DNA of 64,000 nt, taken from Seison nebaliae (Eukaryota; Rotifera; Pararotatoria; Seisonacea; Seisonidae). The stretch spans positions 51,996 to 115,995 of the forward strand of contig JALJEE010002086.1 of assembly GCA_023231475.1 (NCBI GenBank), in the 5' to 3' direction. The notes below the pieces were generated by a model. That model searched no databases. It had not been told where the DNA came from and saw only the letters and a list, made by a program, of their open reading frames with translations. Shown here piece after piece: positions 12,092 through 24,322 of the stretch. Made by a program: the position numbers and the translations under genes. Position 1 is the stretch's first letter. Each line of letters begins with the position of its first letter.

Positions 12092-13063
12092 TTAAGAAAT
12101 GATACAATTGTCATTTTTAGTTTTTCCTTTTAATCTTTGCGATTTGCCGTTTGACGGATTTGACGATCGATTGTCATTTAATTGATGAATATTGGATGAT
12201 GATAAATTACCATTTCCTACCATTCCATGATTAATATGTCGAGGATTTTGTTCACTAATCTTCACAGATTTACATTTATTTCGACTGTTGTTATTGTTGT
12301 TGTTGTTGTGGAAGATGGAAGAGGAATTAGTGGATTGCATTGTGGAGAGATTCTTTGCACTACTCGTTAGATCTTTAGAGAGGACGTCACTCTTTGAATT
12401 ACGTGGAAGTGAAGTTGATGAGATATCTTCTCGATAACGACGTTGTGATCTATTGTTGATCGAATAAATATTCTCTAATTCATTTTCTTCATATGAATCA
12501 TCACCGATTGTTGTTCCATTGAGATCGTTATTGTCATTATTGGAAAAAGGAGGGAATGGCATATTGAATGCGAATGATTGATTGTCACTTTGACCACGTA
12601 ATCGATTCGCTTTCTTCGATGATACAGAAGCTGATGATGCAGGTATTTGTGGTGGTGGTGGTGGTGGTGGCATCATTGGCATCTGATTATATGGTGGTGG
12701 TGGCCAACCATATCTCATTGACATTGGATGAGGAGCATAAGGATTTGTGGGTGGATATGGAGAATATGGATGAAGATGACTCGGATGCATCATATTTGGC
12801 GGTGCCATACCATAATGTTGATAATAATCATATTGAATATTTGGTGGAATTGATTGTGGCAATTGTTGATGATAATATGGAGGAACGTTACGTGAACTTT
12901 GCACCGATGAAGCATTGAAGAATGTGGGTGATATGGGATCTTGTAAACCACCATTCAACGATCTAGTTCTCGGCATTCGACCATTCGAATTATTATTATT
13001 ATTATTCACTTCATTATTCGTTGGAGTTTTCTGATGATGTTGTGTCGGTGGTTGACCTTGTCG

Positions 13064-13094
<31 letters not shown>

Positions 13095-15130
13095 CCATAG
13101 ATATTAGTTGAATAGACATTATCATAAATTTCATTCATATCGAAACGATCAAATTGAGAAGATTTTTTTGTGGAAGATTTCGGCAGAACCTGATTTGGAC
13201 AATAAACAAATGTATCGAATTCAGTATCAGTGAAATGTCCTCGACGATCTGATACTGTCGTCTCGTCCATATTGGGATTATTGTGAGGAGGATATTTCAT
13301 CGGATAGTTCGCTTGTTGACGATGAGAAGTTTGAGGGAAATTTGATTCGAAATTGGTGAACGATCGTCTCGTATTTGTTCTGCCACGTTGTTGAATCGAA
13401 TTGAAACTTTTACTTGAGGAGAATGTGGATTGTTGTGCGGAAGTTGTCGGTTGCGACTTTCTATGTTCACTCAAATTATTATTATTATTATTATTATAAT
13501 TGTTGAGATATTGAATGTGATTGGAATCGATTTGATTCTCATCATTCTCCAACAAATTCTCCAATCTCATTCGACGACAACAATTGGCCGAACAATAAAT
13601 AACGGAATATTTGGGAAGGAATGCCTTCCCTCTCAATGGTAATGCACAATAATAACATTTAAAACATTCATCATCTTCATGCCAACATTGTTGTCCATAA
13701 GTAATACGTGGCTCATCATCTTCAATATCATTCCCACAACTATTACATTTGAGATTTGGTGTAACGACTAACGAATTATTTCCTTGTAACATATTACTAT
13801 TATTACTCACTGAACTCGTATTTACATTATTATCTTGTTGTTGTTGTTGTTGTTGTTGTTGTTGGATACAACAAGCACGACATGATGGACGATCATCTCT
13901 CATGACATACATCTCTCCGCCTAACGGTCGTTGACAATCGGAACAACAAAAATGTTCGGTATGAAAACTTTTCCCACCAGCTTCTGTACATGATCGAGTG
14001 AAAATAATTTCATCACATGATCCACATCTTGGTCTCATCACTTCAGCATGATGACGTCCACAATATAGTTGGGAATCATTTCTAAAATAAATGAGATCCA
14101 CTAACAATTCTCGACAAACGATACAAACGAAACAAGACGGATGCCAATAAGCTGCGATCAATGTCGGTTGACTTAATCGATTCGACATATTCAACGATCG
14201 ATTTGATGACGCTGTCTCACATTCACCAGACGACTCATTATCACCAGTTGATGATTTATCATCTTTCTGAATGAATGCTAATACAGCAATGTTATTGGAA
14301 GCGATTCGATTCGAACATTCATGACAATGATAAATTCTTGAAGAATTATTTGGAATCGACGTCACTTGTCCTCTCCCGATCGCATTCAATTTCCTTTCTT
14401 CGTTAAATTTCTCCATCTCTAGTTGTTCATCTTCTTTCAATTCATTACAATATTTTGGATCTGTATCATGAGGTGGTAATTGATGTAACATCTGTTCAAT
14501 TCGATATCGTTCACCCGGACCATTCACTAATGGTACACGATGTTCGGGTAAACATGCAAAATAATCATGAACCATTGATGCTTTGATACCTTGTGGTATC
14601 CATGAATATTCATCTAATGCACATCCAGAATCTTCATCTGATACTGCTGCTGATGAAATGAGATTTGGTGAATTACTAAAATTCATCTGTTCAAATGCAT
14701 CGTTATCACTTCGCATACTATTATTATTATTATTATTATTGTTGTTGTTGTTGTTGTGTGAGGAAACTAACATGGCACTATGTCGGTCAATAAAATTTTT
14801 GTTGCTATTTGTCATGATGGCGGTGGTGGTGATGGTGGTGTTTGTGGTAATTGTCGATGAGTGAATAGTTGAAAGTAGGAATTTATTATTTAAATTCGTC
14901 TTGGGCAAATCCAATTTATTGTTATTCTTTGGTTGTTTATTATTTGTCACCGTCGAAGTAGTTGAAGAGGTGGTCAAGGTTGGTGTCGACGTGGAAATAC
15001 TCGAAATTGGATTGATAGTCCCAATATTAATTGATTCATTCTCCAAATTACGATCAGTTAGATACTGAGTCCGACTATTATGCTGTTTCGCCTCTTTCAA
15101 AATGTTATTCTCCTTAATAATTGATTTCAT
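12092..15130 (-). CDS. prickle: Prickle, planar cell polarity PET/LIM protein
   Basis: Prickle is a core cytoplasmic planar-cell-polarity protein that opposes Dishevelled/Frizzled complexes at the cell cortex. One uninterrupted frame gives 1012 residues. The PET domain spans about 165-262 (YSWIPQGIKASMVHDYF, LPEHRVPLVNGPGERYR). LIM1 is about 269-361, LIM2 about 369-421 and LIM3 about 462-519, with the expected Cys/His pairs (CHECSNRI, HPSCFVCIVC, CGSCDEIIF, CSDCQRPLGGEMY, CNSCGNDI). The C-terminus is CIIS, a CaaX box predicting farnesylation, as in known Prickle proteins. The tail is low complexity, with poly-Gln, poly-Asn and Pro-rich tracts. Oddities: LIM1 carries roughly 35-40 extra Ser/Asn-rich residues between its two zinc-binding halves, and poly-Gln sits directly between LIM2 and LIM3. 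The N-terminal 150 residues are Thr/Asn-rich. The start ATG at 15130 is preceded by AG, so an upstream exon cannot be excluded. Confidence 0.95.
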
Positions 15131-16661
15131 CTTCTCGTATTCCTATTGGGAAATGATGAGTGCATGGGCTATGAGGAACGTGTGAAGATAATTATTCGTT
15201 CTTCGTTTGACCTCTCCTCTCCCCTACCCGTATCTATTCCCGATGTGTCTCGTCGTCCCCTTTTTAATTTGGAAGTATTAATAAGAATTCGTTAATTTCA
15301 TCGAGTATCACGATTATTAATTGCTATTCATTGCTAAAGGCAATTCAATAAAACGAAAGGAAATCAACGGACATCAAAGTCAAAGAACTTGAAAAAATAT
15401 AAATAATAGAATTCTAGATAAAAGAAAAAATGATGGAAATGTCAATAAATTCAATATTCTTTCTCGTCTTTCTCTCTCTCCCTATTCTCTTCTCAGGATC
15501 GAAGAGAAGAATAATTTAAACACATCTTGCATCTTTAAAGAGGATTATTGAAATTCTTTCTCGTATTCTCTCATTATCCAAAACGACTAAATTCCATCTC
15601 GTCTTCAATTCGATGCCTTCAATCAATGTAATTGGTGAGAGAAGGAGACATTAAAACATTTCGAAGGGGAACTAGCGAAAGAATCAATTAGATCGCACAA
15701 TATTTATTGGTGATTTCCCCGCTTCAAAACTCTACCAACTATTTATCTGATGTTCCAATCGATTTCCTCTCTAAGATTAGAGTGTTCGATTACTCGTATA
15801 TGTATCTGCCTACATATCTCCCAAGAAAGAATGACCAGTGTGTTTTAATGAAACTTATGAAAAGGAATTTAATTAAATCACTCCTCTTCATATTCACATC
15901 GGAATTATATTATCCTCATTCCATTTCTCCAAATTTATTACAAAAGTTAATTCCATCGATTGATGATATGATGAATATGAGATATCATGAATATGTCATG
16001 AAGATGAAGAAAAGTTGTCTTGTCTTAATAAGAAGAATTGACATTAAATGTCTCGATCGATTTTCCAATTAGAAATTTCAATAATAGCCTTCGTCGTCCA
16101 CTAGTTGAAAATATAATCGACTTCGGCATTATTCGCTCAATAGTAATTTCCCAGACAACAATTGCCATGTATTGGCCTTCTCTCCCTTGTTTACAAAGAA
16201 TGCACATGCTTTCCTCATATATAACACTTCCATCTCGTTCGCCATCGGCAGCAAAGGGAGAGAATATAATAACTATTCCTTTCTATTTAACTTACATAAC
16301 ATTGGATAACTATCAAATAGATAAATATTTAGGATATTTAGACATACAAATACATAATATTATTAATGCTTCCAATGATGATGATGATGATGGTGATGAT
16401 GATTTGAATGGTGTGAGAGAATGATGTGTAAATATTTAGATCCGTTTATATAGATACATATCGATTTAAGTGAATGAAGATGATGAAATTATTAATATTA
16501 TTATACAATGTGAATTCATAAGACATTTAATCAGTTAGGTAGAGAAGTCAAACATAGATAGATAGATAGATAGATAGATGGACGTCGAGATGTAGTGTTG
16601 GTAGATCGAATATTGTACGAATATAACAATTCAATTTGGTGATCGAAGGTTAGATGAAGGC

Positions 16662-16692
<31 letters not shown>

Positions 16693-19600
16693 ATATAAGG
16701 AATGGTCAAAAACCATTTAGATTATAATAGTGCCGATTGGAGAGAAGAGAGGGGGAAATATTCTCATCTTATCCCATCCTTCTCTTAAATTAATTATCGT
16801 TTAAAATAAAGAACATCGTCGTCAATTCAGGAAACAATTTTTAGCGCAATTATCAATATAAACATTAGATGCATATCATTATCTTTCTAAAGATATAACC
16901 GTCGTATAACCGTCCTATGTCCGACAATTTCATTGATGACACCAACAAACATCATCGACAAACAAAAAAGAATGATTAATAGCGAGAGACATTCTTTCAT
17001 CTACTTCCAGTTAACTCACTTGCTTATTCTCATCTTCATCTACTTCTCCTTCGCACACAACAGAGCGTTATGTAACAGAACTAATTGATTATCTAATGAG
17101 ACAGGAATTCTTATGAATTTCATATTCTACTTCAGTAATCCATCAGATCCATTCGCTGCACATAGAGACAGAGAAAGGTGACCCAATCACCCAGTCTACC
17201 AGCAAACTCATGAAATAAATCAGTATATTTACTAATTCTATTAAGGATAAGAATTCATATAAAATTATCACAAGATTTAATTGAATAATCCAACGAACAC
17301 ATAAAAGGAAAAGTAGAGGAATTGACTAAAAGAAAAGAATGAGTAGAATATCGAATCAAATCTTTTAACATGACTCCATTTAAAAACATATCATATCGCA
17401 TTCTTTTTAATAAATCGGATCAGCGAACCTTATTAATAATTTATATTCGCTTCATTACCACATTCACTCTCTCTTTCACACTCTCTCACAAGAAGATTAC
17501 CAAGAAAATTAATCGTTCAATTTCAATCTCTTCATCAGTTCTACACGACTATTGACATAACAACAATCTTCTCCTGATCTTCTTCCATCAACTAATCTTC
17601 TGCCGATTTCCACACATATGGCTTTCTCTTACATTCCCCCTCCTTACACAACCATAGAATGTCTCGAAAACTAACCGAAGAGAAAAGATGAACTAAATCG
17701 CACAATAAGAGATTCAACTCTCTGGGAATGGTAAGAATCCTTCCAAGTTGGGAACAATGCATCTGTTTACTTCTTTCCCCCCATCATCACATTCCCTACA
17801 CATATCAGCTCTTTCGACCAGTTGGACAATCTAATTTCTTATTTCAATCTCAACCACACACATATGGAATAGGTTGAACGAAAATTAACTGTAAAAAACG
17901 GTTTTTCCAAATGAATTTACACAATCGACTCTATACATCAAGATAAGAAAACTATCTCAAGTTGTCCTATCTTAATAATTTATTTCAAATGGAAATTGAT
18001 ATGTTGTATCTATGTGAAAAATGGTTATTGCTTCGTCGTCCACCAACAACTTGCACCAACTAATTTCTCCATAGATATATACCCCGATAATGAGAAAGCG
18101 ATTGAACGAAAACAATTCAGTGAAACTATAAGAACAAATTCCGAACCAAGTACGAAAGAAAAACGACAAAATTTTTTTCGAAACTCGAAACGAATTTGTG
18201 AAAAAGTTCACAAAATTTCAACTTTTCAATATCCTCGAGAAATTTCTTTTATTTCACATCCATCGTTTACAAATTCTTTGCTATTTTAAATATGGTTCTT
18301 CATTGCTACGTTACTACGGTACAGAAGAGAATGGAACGAAAATTCTTTTCATTCAACAGAACGATTAACGAAGGAAACTCAAATTCGATATATCAAAAAT
18401 TATAATGTATCATGAAACATTATGAATGATAAAAAGATATTATTATCTCAACAATAATTTGCTCATACCAGACAAAAGGAATTTCAAGAAGAATTGGAAT
18501 ATTATTTGAAAAATGATATTAGATAAAACGAAATGATTGATCTTCAATCTTTGTGTATCATTTTTCATTTTCCCAACATACTCTAGATTATTTATGGTAA
18601 TGACATAATTAGACGATTCTTCCCCCTCCTCCCAAATAAACGAAAGATATCATTAGAGTAAGATTGAATTAGACTTTCTTTATTGAAAGAAATATATCGT
18701 GAAGATCTCACATAATAACTCAAATCAGTCGGTTACTTAATGATAATATTATTGAGAACTTCATGTTTATGGAAGATCATTTTCTTAAATGGAGAGACTT
18801 CAAAAAAAATTTTCAATAATAAGAAATGAAAATTCTTCATCTTCACAATTAATAACGGAGAGTCGAAGCAATCAACGCTTGTCGATGGAACAGTTGATGA
18901 GTGAACTGAATTCCCCCATAAGTCTCAAGTCAATAGAAGGATGAGGAAGATATCATCAAAATAATAATCGTCAGAATTAGAAACAAATCGTTAACAAACT
19001 ACAACAACTTAACTTATTAAATGAAAACAACTTAAAAAAAACGTATTTGAATATTCAGTAAAAGAGAATTCCTTATTGCCATCTATCCCCAATATCCTCT
19101 CAATACAATTTTTATTAGTTCATTCTTTCTTATGCTAGAATTGATTCGTCTGCAATGAGATTCCGTCGTCAATTGGAAATCACCTCATCGCCGTTGAAAA
19201 TCATCCTCATCAAATATTTGAAATGTAAAAAAAATATGTTGGAAAAATGAAATCGTTTCTCTTACATGTAAAGAAAAGTTTATATTGACGAAATGGAATG
19301 ATTAATGTTATCGATTAACTTCAAATTTTGCTTCAAACGACGTTCCCCAGCACAACATAAAGAAAAATAAGAATAATATGTTTTTTTCTTTAATTCTTTA
19401 AAAAAAACACTTATCAGTCTTGATGGTAATAATAATAATATTTTTCATAGATAGAACTTTTAAATCAAAAATTGTTACATTGGTCATATGCTACCAAGAA
19501 AGTCGTAATATTAGGAGAAAATGTAGTTGCAGTATTGATGAAGTAAAAATGATTTTTTCACACAACATAATCAAATAAAATTCAAATATTTCATTCCATT

Positions 19601-22600
19601 TCCCCTCTTGTGTCAGGGTTAAAGGGACGGTAGGTGAATTGCATATTTTCATGGATAACATAGAAGTAAATTATCGAATGGAAACGAAAAGTTTTATATA
19701 AATCAGAAATCATATCAACTTAACGACCTCAAACGATGGAAAGAAGAAGAAGAAAAGAAGAGTCTGATATAGTATTTTCTAAGGTGAAAAAGAAAAGGAT
19801 GAAGGAAAAACCAATATTCTTAATGGATTAAACAGAATAATCGTAAAATTATTATAATGCTAAATTCTTACAAAGAGTACACATAAACTGTCTTTTTTCG
19901 TTTTTAGGAAAAAATGAAAAAAAAATAGCTAATAATAATAATATCGATTTTCTTTTTCCTCGTTCTTTACTCACGACAAGAAAAAACAACAACAAGATAA
20001 GTGTGTAGTGGTGGAAATAATAACAAGAATTCAGTGAAAAGAAGTGGAATGAAATTTAACGGAAAGGTAAATTGAAATGAAGATTGAATCGATTGAATGG
20101 AAGCAAATATAGGTAAAAAAGAAAGAACTATTCAAATAGAAGTTCAATCTTCCGACAAAGAAAAGGTCGAGAATAAGCAAAAAAGGTAAACTTCGTAAAT
20201 GGGACGAGAATTCATGCTTCAAATTCTTTCACCCTCCACCTGGAAATTCATTTGGGAGCATGCTGCCGAAATCTTTCCTTTACTTTCAGATGTAAGAATA
20301 AATAATAATTTCCTATTGCATAACAACTGATGGTGTTAAAGAGAAGTAGTATGAGGAAGATTTGCTATTGAAAAGAACTTCGTTCTCTACCACACGACGA
20401 GATTAGGTGGAATAATGACAAATAATGAAATGAATTATATTTCCATTATATAATTAACGATGGTCTTCTCTTATTCTTCTCGAATAAATCGTATCATATT
20501 CGAAAGATATCGAGAAATTTTCTTTTTAAATTCACCCACAAACAATAAGAACAACAAGGGAATATAAGAAAAATATTAATAATTGATGAGAATCGAGAAG
20601 AAATTTCACTTTATAATAATGGCGCTAGTAGTCGTATTTGGAAGTAAGTAGCAGTAACCAAAAACATTGTTTCCGCTTCATAGTCACGTTGTCATGGTGA
20701 TGTGGACAAGATTTCGATTGAACAATCTACCATAACTGCTAATCACACAAAAATCTAAAGTTTCACACAAATTCTTCATTCGATCTGTCTTTTCCTCGTC
20801 TTCTCATTTTCCACCGGAGAATGCGTTCCAAATGAGAGACAAAACATATCAATTAGGAGAGATCGAATATTTACAATTACATCCACCAAAACCATTACAT
20901 TTGTTCACTTCAATCATATTCATCTCATATAATTGGAATGGTGATGAGCGGAAATAATTTCGACATTTCCCTCATGTCATTTCTCAGAACGTACTACATT
21001 ATTACGTACTCTCATGAGCAGTAGTCATAGTATTTGTAAAACTGTATGATTATTGTTCAGTGGATGAAAAGAAATGTTAAGAGAACGTCTGACTGGAACT
21101 AGATCGATGTTCATTTGACTGGAAAAACGACTTCTTCTCCTCCACAACCAAACATTTGGAATCGATTGGAGAAGGCAAATCTCTTCAAATAATGGTGAAA
21201 CAATTCACTCGTCGATCTTAAATGAACATCCACATCTTAATCTTAATAATGAAAATGAAAGTATCGATTGCGATTGTCTTTCCCATTGATGATGAAGAAA
21301 ATGACAAAATGTGACTTGAGATTTTCACATCAAAGTGCTAAACAGAAAAAGAAGGAAAGTTGAAGTTTCATCGATAGGAAGACGTAAAGAAAGTGGACGG
21401 CGTATCTCAAGTGCATAAAAGGGAAAATGGCGGAATTGTAATGATGAAATTGTCATACAACGGAACACTAGTTTCGGGCTCTTCTTCTTTCCACCAAATC
21501 TTTAAGTACACACCAAATTGGTACATACAAAAATGAATAAAATTCTAATGAAGAACTAGAGGAAGTTTGATTGAGAGAGATATTCTTTCCAAAGTCAACG
21601 ACAAGTAAACTGAGCACAGCGTTTCACATAAGTAGGAATGGAGAAAGAGAAAAAATTGAGATAAATCTTTCCATTCGACTGAAAAGAGAGAAATCATTTG
21701 CTTCATGAAATCTTTTTAAATTTTGTCAGTTGACTTGTGCAAACAACAAACAACGAAAGCACTTCCCAAAATCCAGACAAAGATTACACATTCGTTTAAG
21801 AATAATAATATTATTTACAATCTCCCCAACACTGCTCCCTAAATGAAACGATGTTAAACTGGAAAATGGTAAAAGCAAACCAAGATGTCTGACTTAAAAT
21901 TGTTTGTTGGGAGTTGAGTGAATTGGAAATGGAATTTCAATTCCTTCTCTTCTCTTCTTTCATTAAATGTTCGTGGAAACAAATGAAATTATCTTGTAAC
22001 TGACTGTTCATGTTAGTCTGCGCTGATATGGTATAATGATAACAATTATGATTTTTTATAGATGACAATAAATAGAATATACATGAATAAAATTGAGAAT
22101 TCCACATGAGAATTGATGTTGATTGAGAATTTAATTGGAAAATAAAATCGTTATTCTTAATAATTCAGTTGAGTTATGTGACTAATCTATCTTTCTCTTC
22201 TATCATCTTCTTTGTCTTGTGGAACATAGAACGAAAAGTAGAGAATGCATCCACAAGGATATTACCCTGATAGACAAATGAAAATTATATACCAAATAAT
22301 TGTCAGTTAGACATAAAATCTATTACGAATAGAAAAGGAAAAACATACGATTCCTTTTAGTTGCTATATAATTTGTCAATTCGATTAATCGTTCTCTCGA
22401 TCATTCATCTGAATTTCTTCTTTATCAAACACTATTAATGGAAATCACATTTGGAAATTTTCTTCGAAATTAAAAAGTTTTAAGGAAAAGGAAAATCATT
22501 TTTTCCCTTCTGTTTTAAATTTTGTTCGGAAGTGTTAGACATGGTGAAATGGAGAAACTTTCGCAATCTGATACGAATACGAGAACTTCATGGGAGATAT

Positions 22601-22879
22601 GGAATGAAGAAATTCGATAAATTTTTGATGAATTTAGCTGAAAATTATCGTTGAATGGAAGGAATGAAAGAAGATGGAGAGACTTTACACAAAACAAAGT
22701 GATAATTCATAAATTATAGTTACATTCTTTTCCTTTTCCTTCACTATCATCAACTTCTATCCTTCCATCAGCAATCATAATGGAAAGTAGTTGGTGGTGG
22801 TGATAGTGATGGTGATGGAATGCAGCATGAATGAAAAGAAAATTGTCGTAATAATTGTTAATTAACCAATTTTCTTATA
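15131..22879. other. Large gene-poor region upstream of Prickle
   Basis: No supportable coding exon or RNA gene over 7.7 kb. It contains simple repeats, (GATA)n near 16554-16579 and (AGT)n near 16661-16692, plus a short GATGAT run near 16377-16403. It could contain the 5' UTR exons and enhancers of Prickle, which reads away from it, but no motif proves this. Confidence 0.5.
16554..16692. repeat. Microsatellite pair (GATA)n and (AGT)n
   Basis: About six GATA units, then about 80 bp later about ten AGT units, all uninterrupted. They are simple repeats with no gene attached. Confidence 0.9.
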
Positions 22880-22970
22880 CTGTCGAGTGTATTGACGTGT
22901 GAGCATTGGAAGCACATGCTACGCCATTATTCACCCAATCTCTTCCATGCAGACACGATACGTGACCTGG
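22880..22970 (-). pseudogene. Relic of a caspase p10-subunit exon
   Basis: On the minus strand this 91-bp stretch can be aligned with the p10-coding exon of the caspase gene at 32.5-34.1 kb. It opens with codons for PGHVS, shares an ATGGAAGA block at the same distance, and ends in a 31-bp block, TCCAAT..CACAC..AATACACTCGACAG, that differs at only a few bases from the block coding FQYAHANTLDS. About 10 bp are missing in the middle, so the frame is broken. No other caspase exon is seen around it. It is most likely an old duplicate of the caspase gene reduced to a fragment. Confidence 0.55.
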
Positions 22971-24322
22971 TGCTTGCTTACTTGGAGAAAATTGTTTCTG
23001 ATGATATTTGCCGTTTCAGCAATTTTAAATCATATTGTATTTATATTTCCAGTTATAAAATGATTTGAATAAAAATTAATTTTTATGTTCACTTCTTTTA
23101 ATTTTAAATTTTAAATCAATATCTGAAATTTAGCATGTAACTTACTTCATCATGTTAGCAGCACAAAAGAGTCAAATTGTATTAAATACCATATTGATGA
23201 TGATGACGACATTGTTCTACAAAGAAACAAATAAGCGGTTATATAATACAACTCCGAAAATGAAAAACAGGGTGAATTCCTCCATAAGGTGAATATTGCT
23301 CCGGGATTCATTTTATAAGGGAAAGACAATTCGGAGACGCGACAATTCGGAAACCATAGAGTATATACTATATAGTCTATACATTGTATAGAATGCAACA
23401 TCTACAGTGTAGATAAAGTGTTTTAGATGTTAGGTTGTAGGTATTAGAGAGTCTCCTAATTGTCTGTCGTTCTCATTTTATATATGGTTAGTATGTAATC
23501 TCCATCTCTATATAAATTAACGTTAAAAACTTGTTAATAAGAAGTTCCATTGAAATTATTGAAAAGAACAAATTATATTGACCAAAAATTCACCAGTTCA
23601 TAGATAAGGTAGCACAATTTTAGTGGAAATTATTTTAAAATTTTTGGGAAATTTCTATTGTTTTTCTAGACGATTTCTAGAATTTACACTTAATAATTTA
23701 AAGGTATTTAAACATGAATGTTCATTAATGGTCATTAGGAACTGTGCGTGTAAATTAGAATGGATAGGACAAGATATGATCACGAAATTATGAAACTGTT
23801 TTAAATTGAGCTTAATTGTAATTGGATCCAATTTGAGTTAAACAATATTCTTATATCGGTACCATATATGATTATCGTTCTCTTTCTCATTATCTGAATC
23901 GTTCTCGATCAAAGGTTGGTTTTCGGACTTTTTTCTCCCGCCTAAGAACTTAGAAGGGAAGTAGTATCCGATATGCAGGAAAGGAAAATTAAATTAAAAA
24001 TAAATAATAGATGTAAAAAAGATTGTTAGAACATTCTTCCCATTTTTTCTTCTTATTTCTCATCAATTTTTCATACAAATTAATTGATATTTCCAACTAA
24101 CAAGATAAGTCATAAGATACAAGGGTAATAAATTTATTGAGCAAAATATTACATAAAAGATATGTGTTGGAAAGATAATTGGGAAGCAAATCAACACAAA
24201 ATATTTTTAAAAAAAATGAATTGTTTCTTTCAGTTCAATTCAATGCTTTTCAATATGACGGAAAACTCTAAAAATAGTTGAGGAGGATAATAATGATCTT
24301 CTTAAAAGAATGAAGTTTCCGT
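22971..24322. other. Spacer downstream of TPR, with a short tandem motif
   Basis: AT-rich. Near 23326-23358 a 16-bp unit GACAATTCGGAGACGC is followed by the near copy GACAATTCGGAAACCA. The same GACAATT..GGA motif occurs in the inverted-repeat element at 59.86-60.38 kb, so this may be a fragment of that family. No coding ORF. Confidence 0.45.

Noticed and set aside
13430-14864. Plus-strand frames with poly-Ile, poly-Cys or poly-Leu runs
   Set aside because: Antisense translation of the poly-Asn and poly-Gln codons of Prickle.
15707-16424. Two overlapping plus-strand frames of 121 and 128 residues
   Set aside because: The first starts at a non-ATG codon, neither matches a family, the second ends in a simple GAT repeat, and no splice-phase partner was found.
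17972-18289. Open frames on both strands over the same stretch
   Set aside because: Overlapping frames on both strands with no motif or clear junctions; likely chance.
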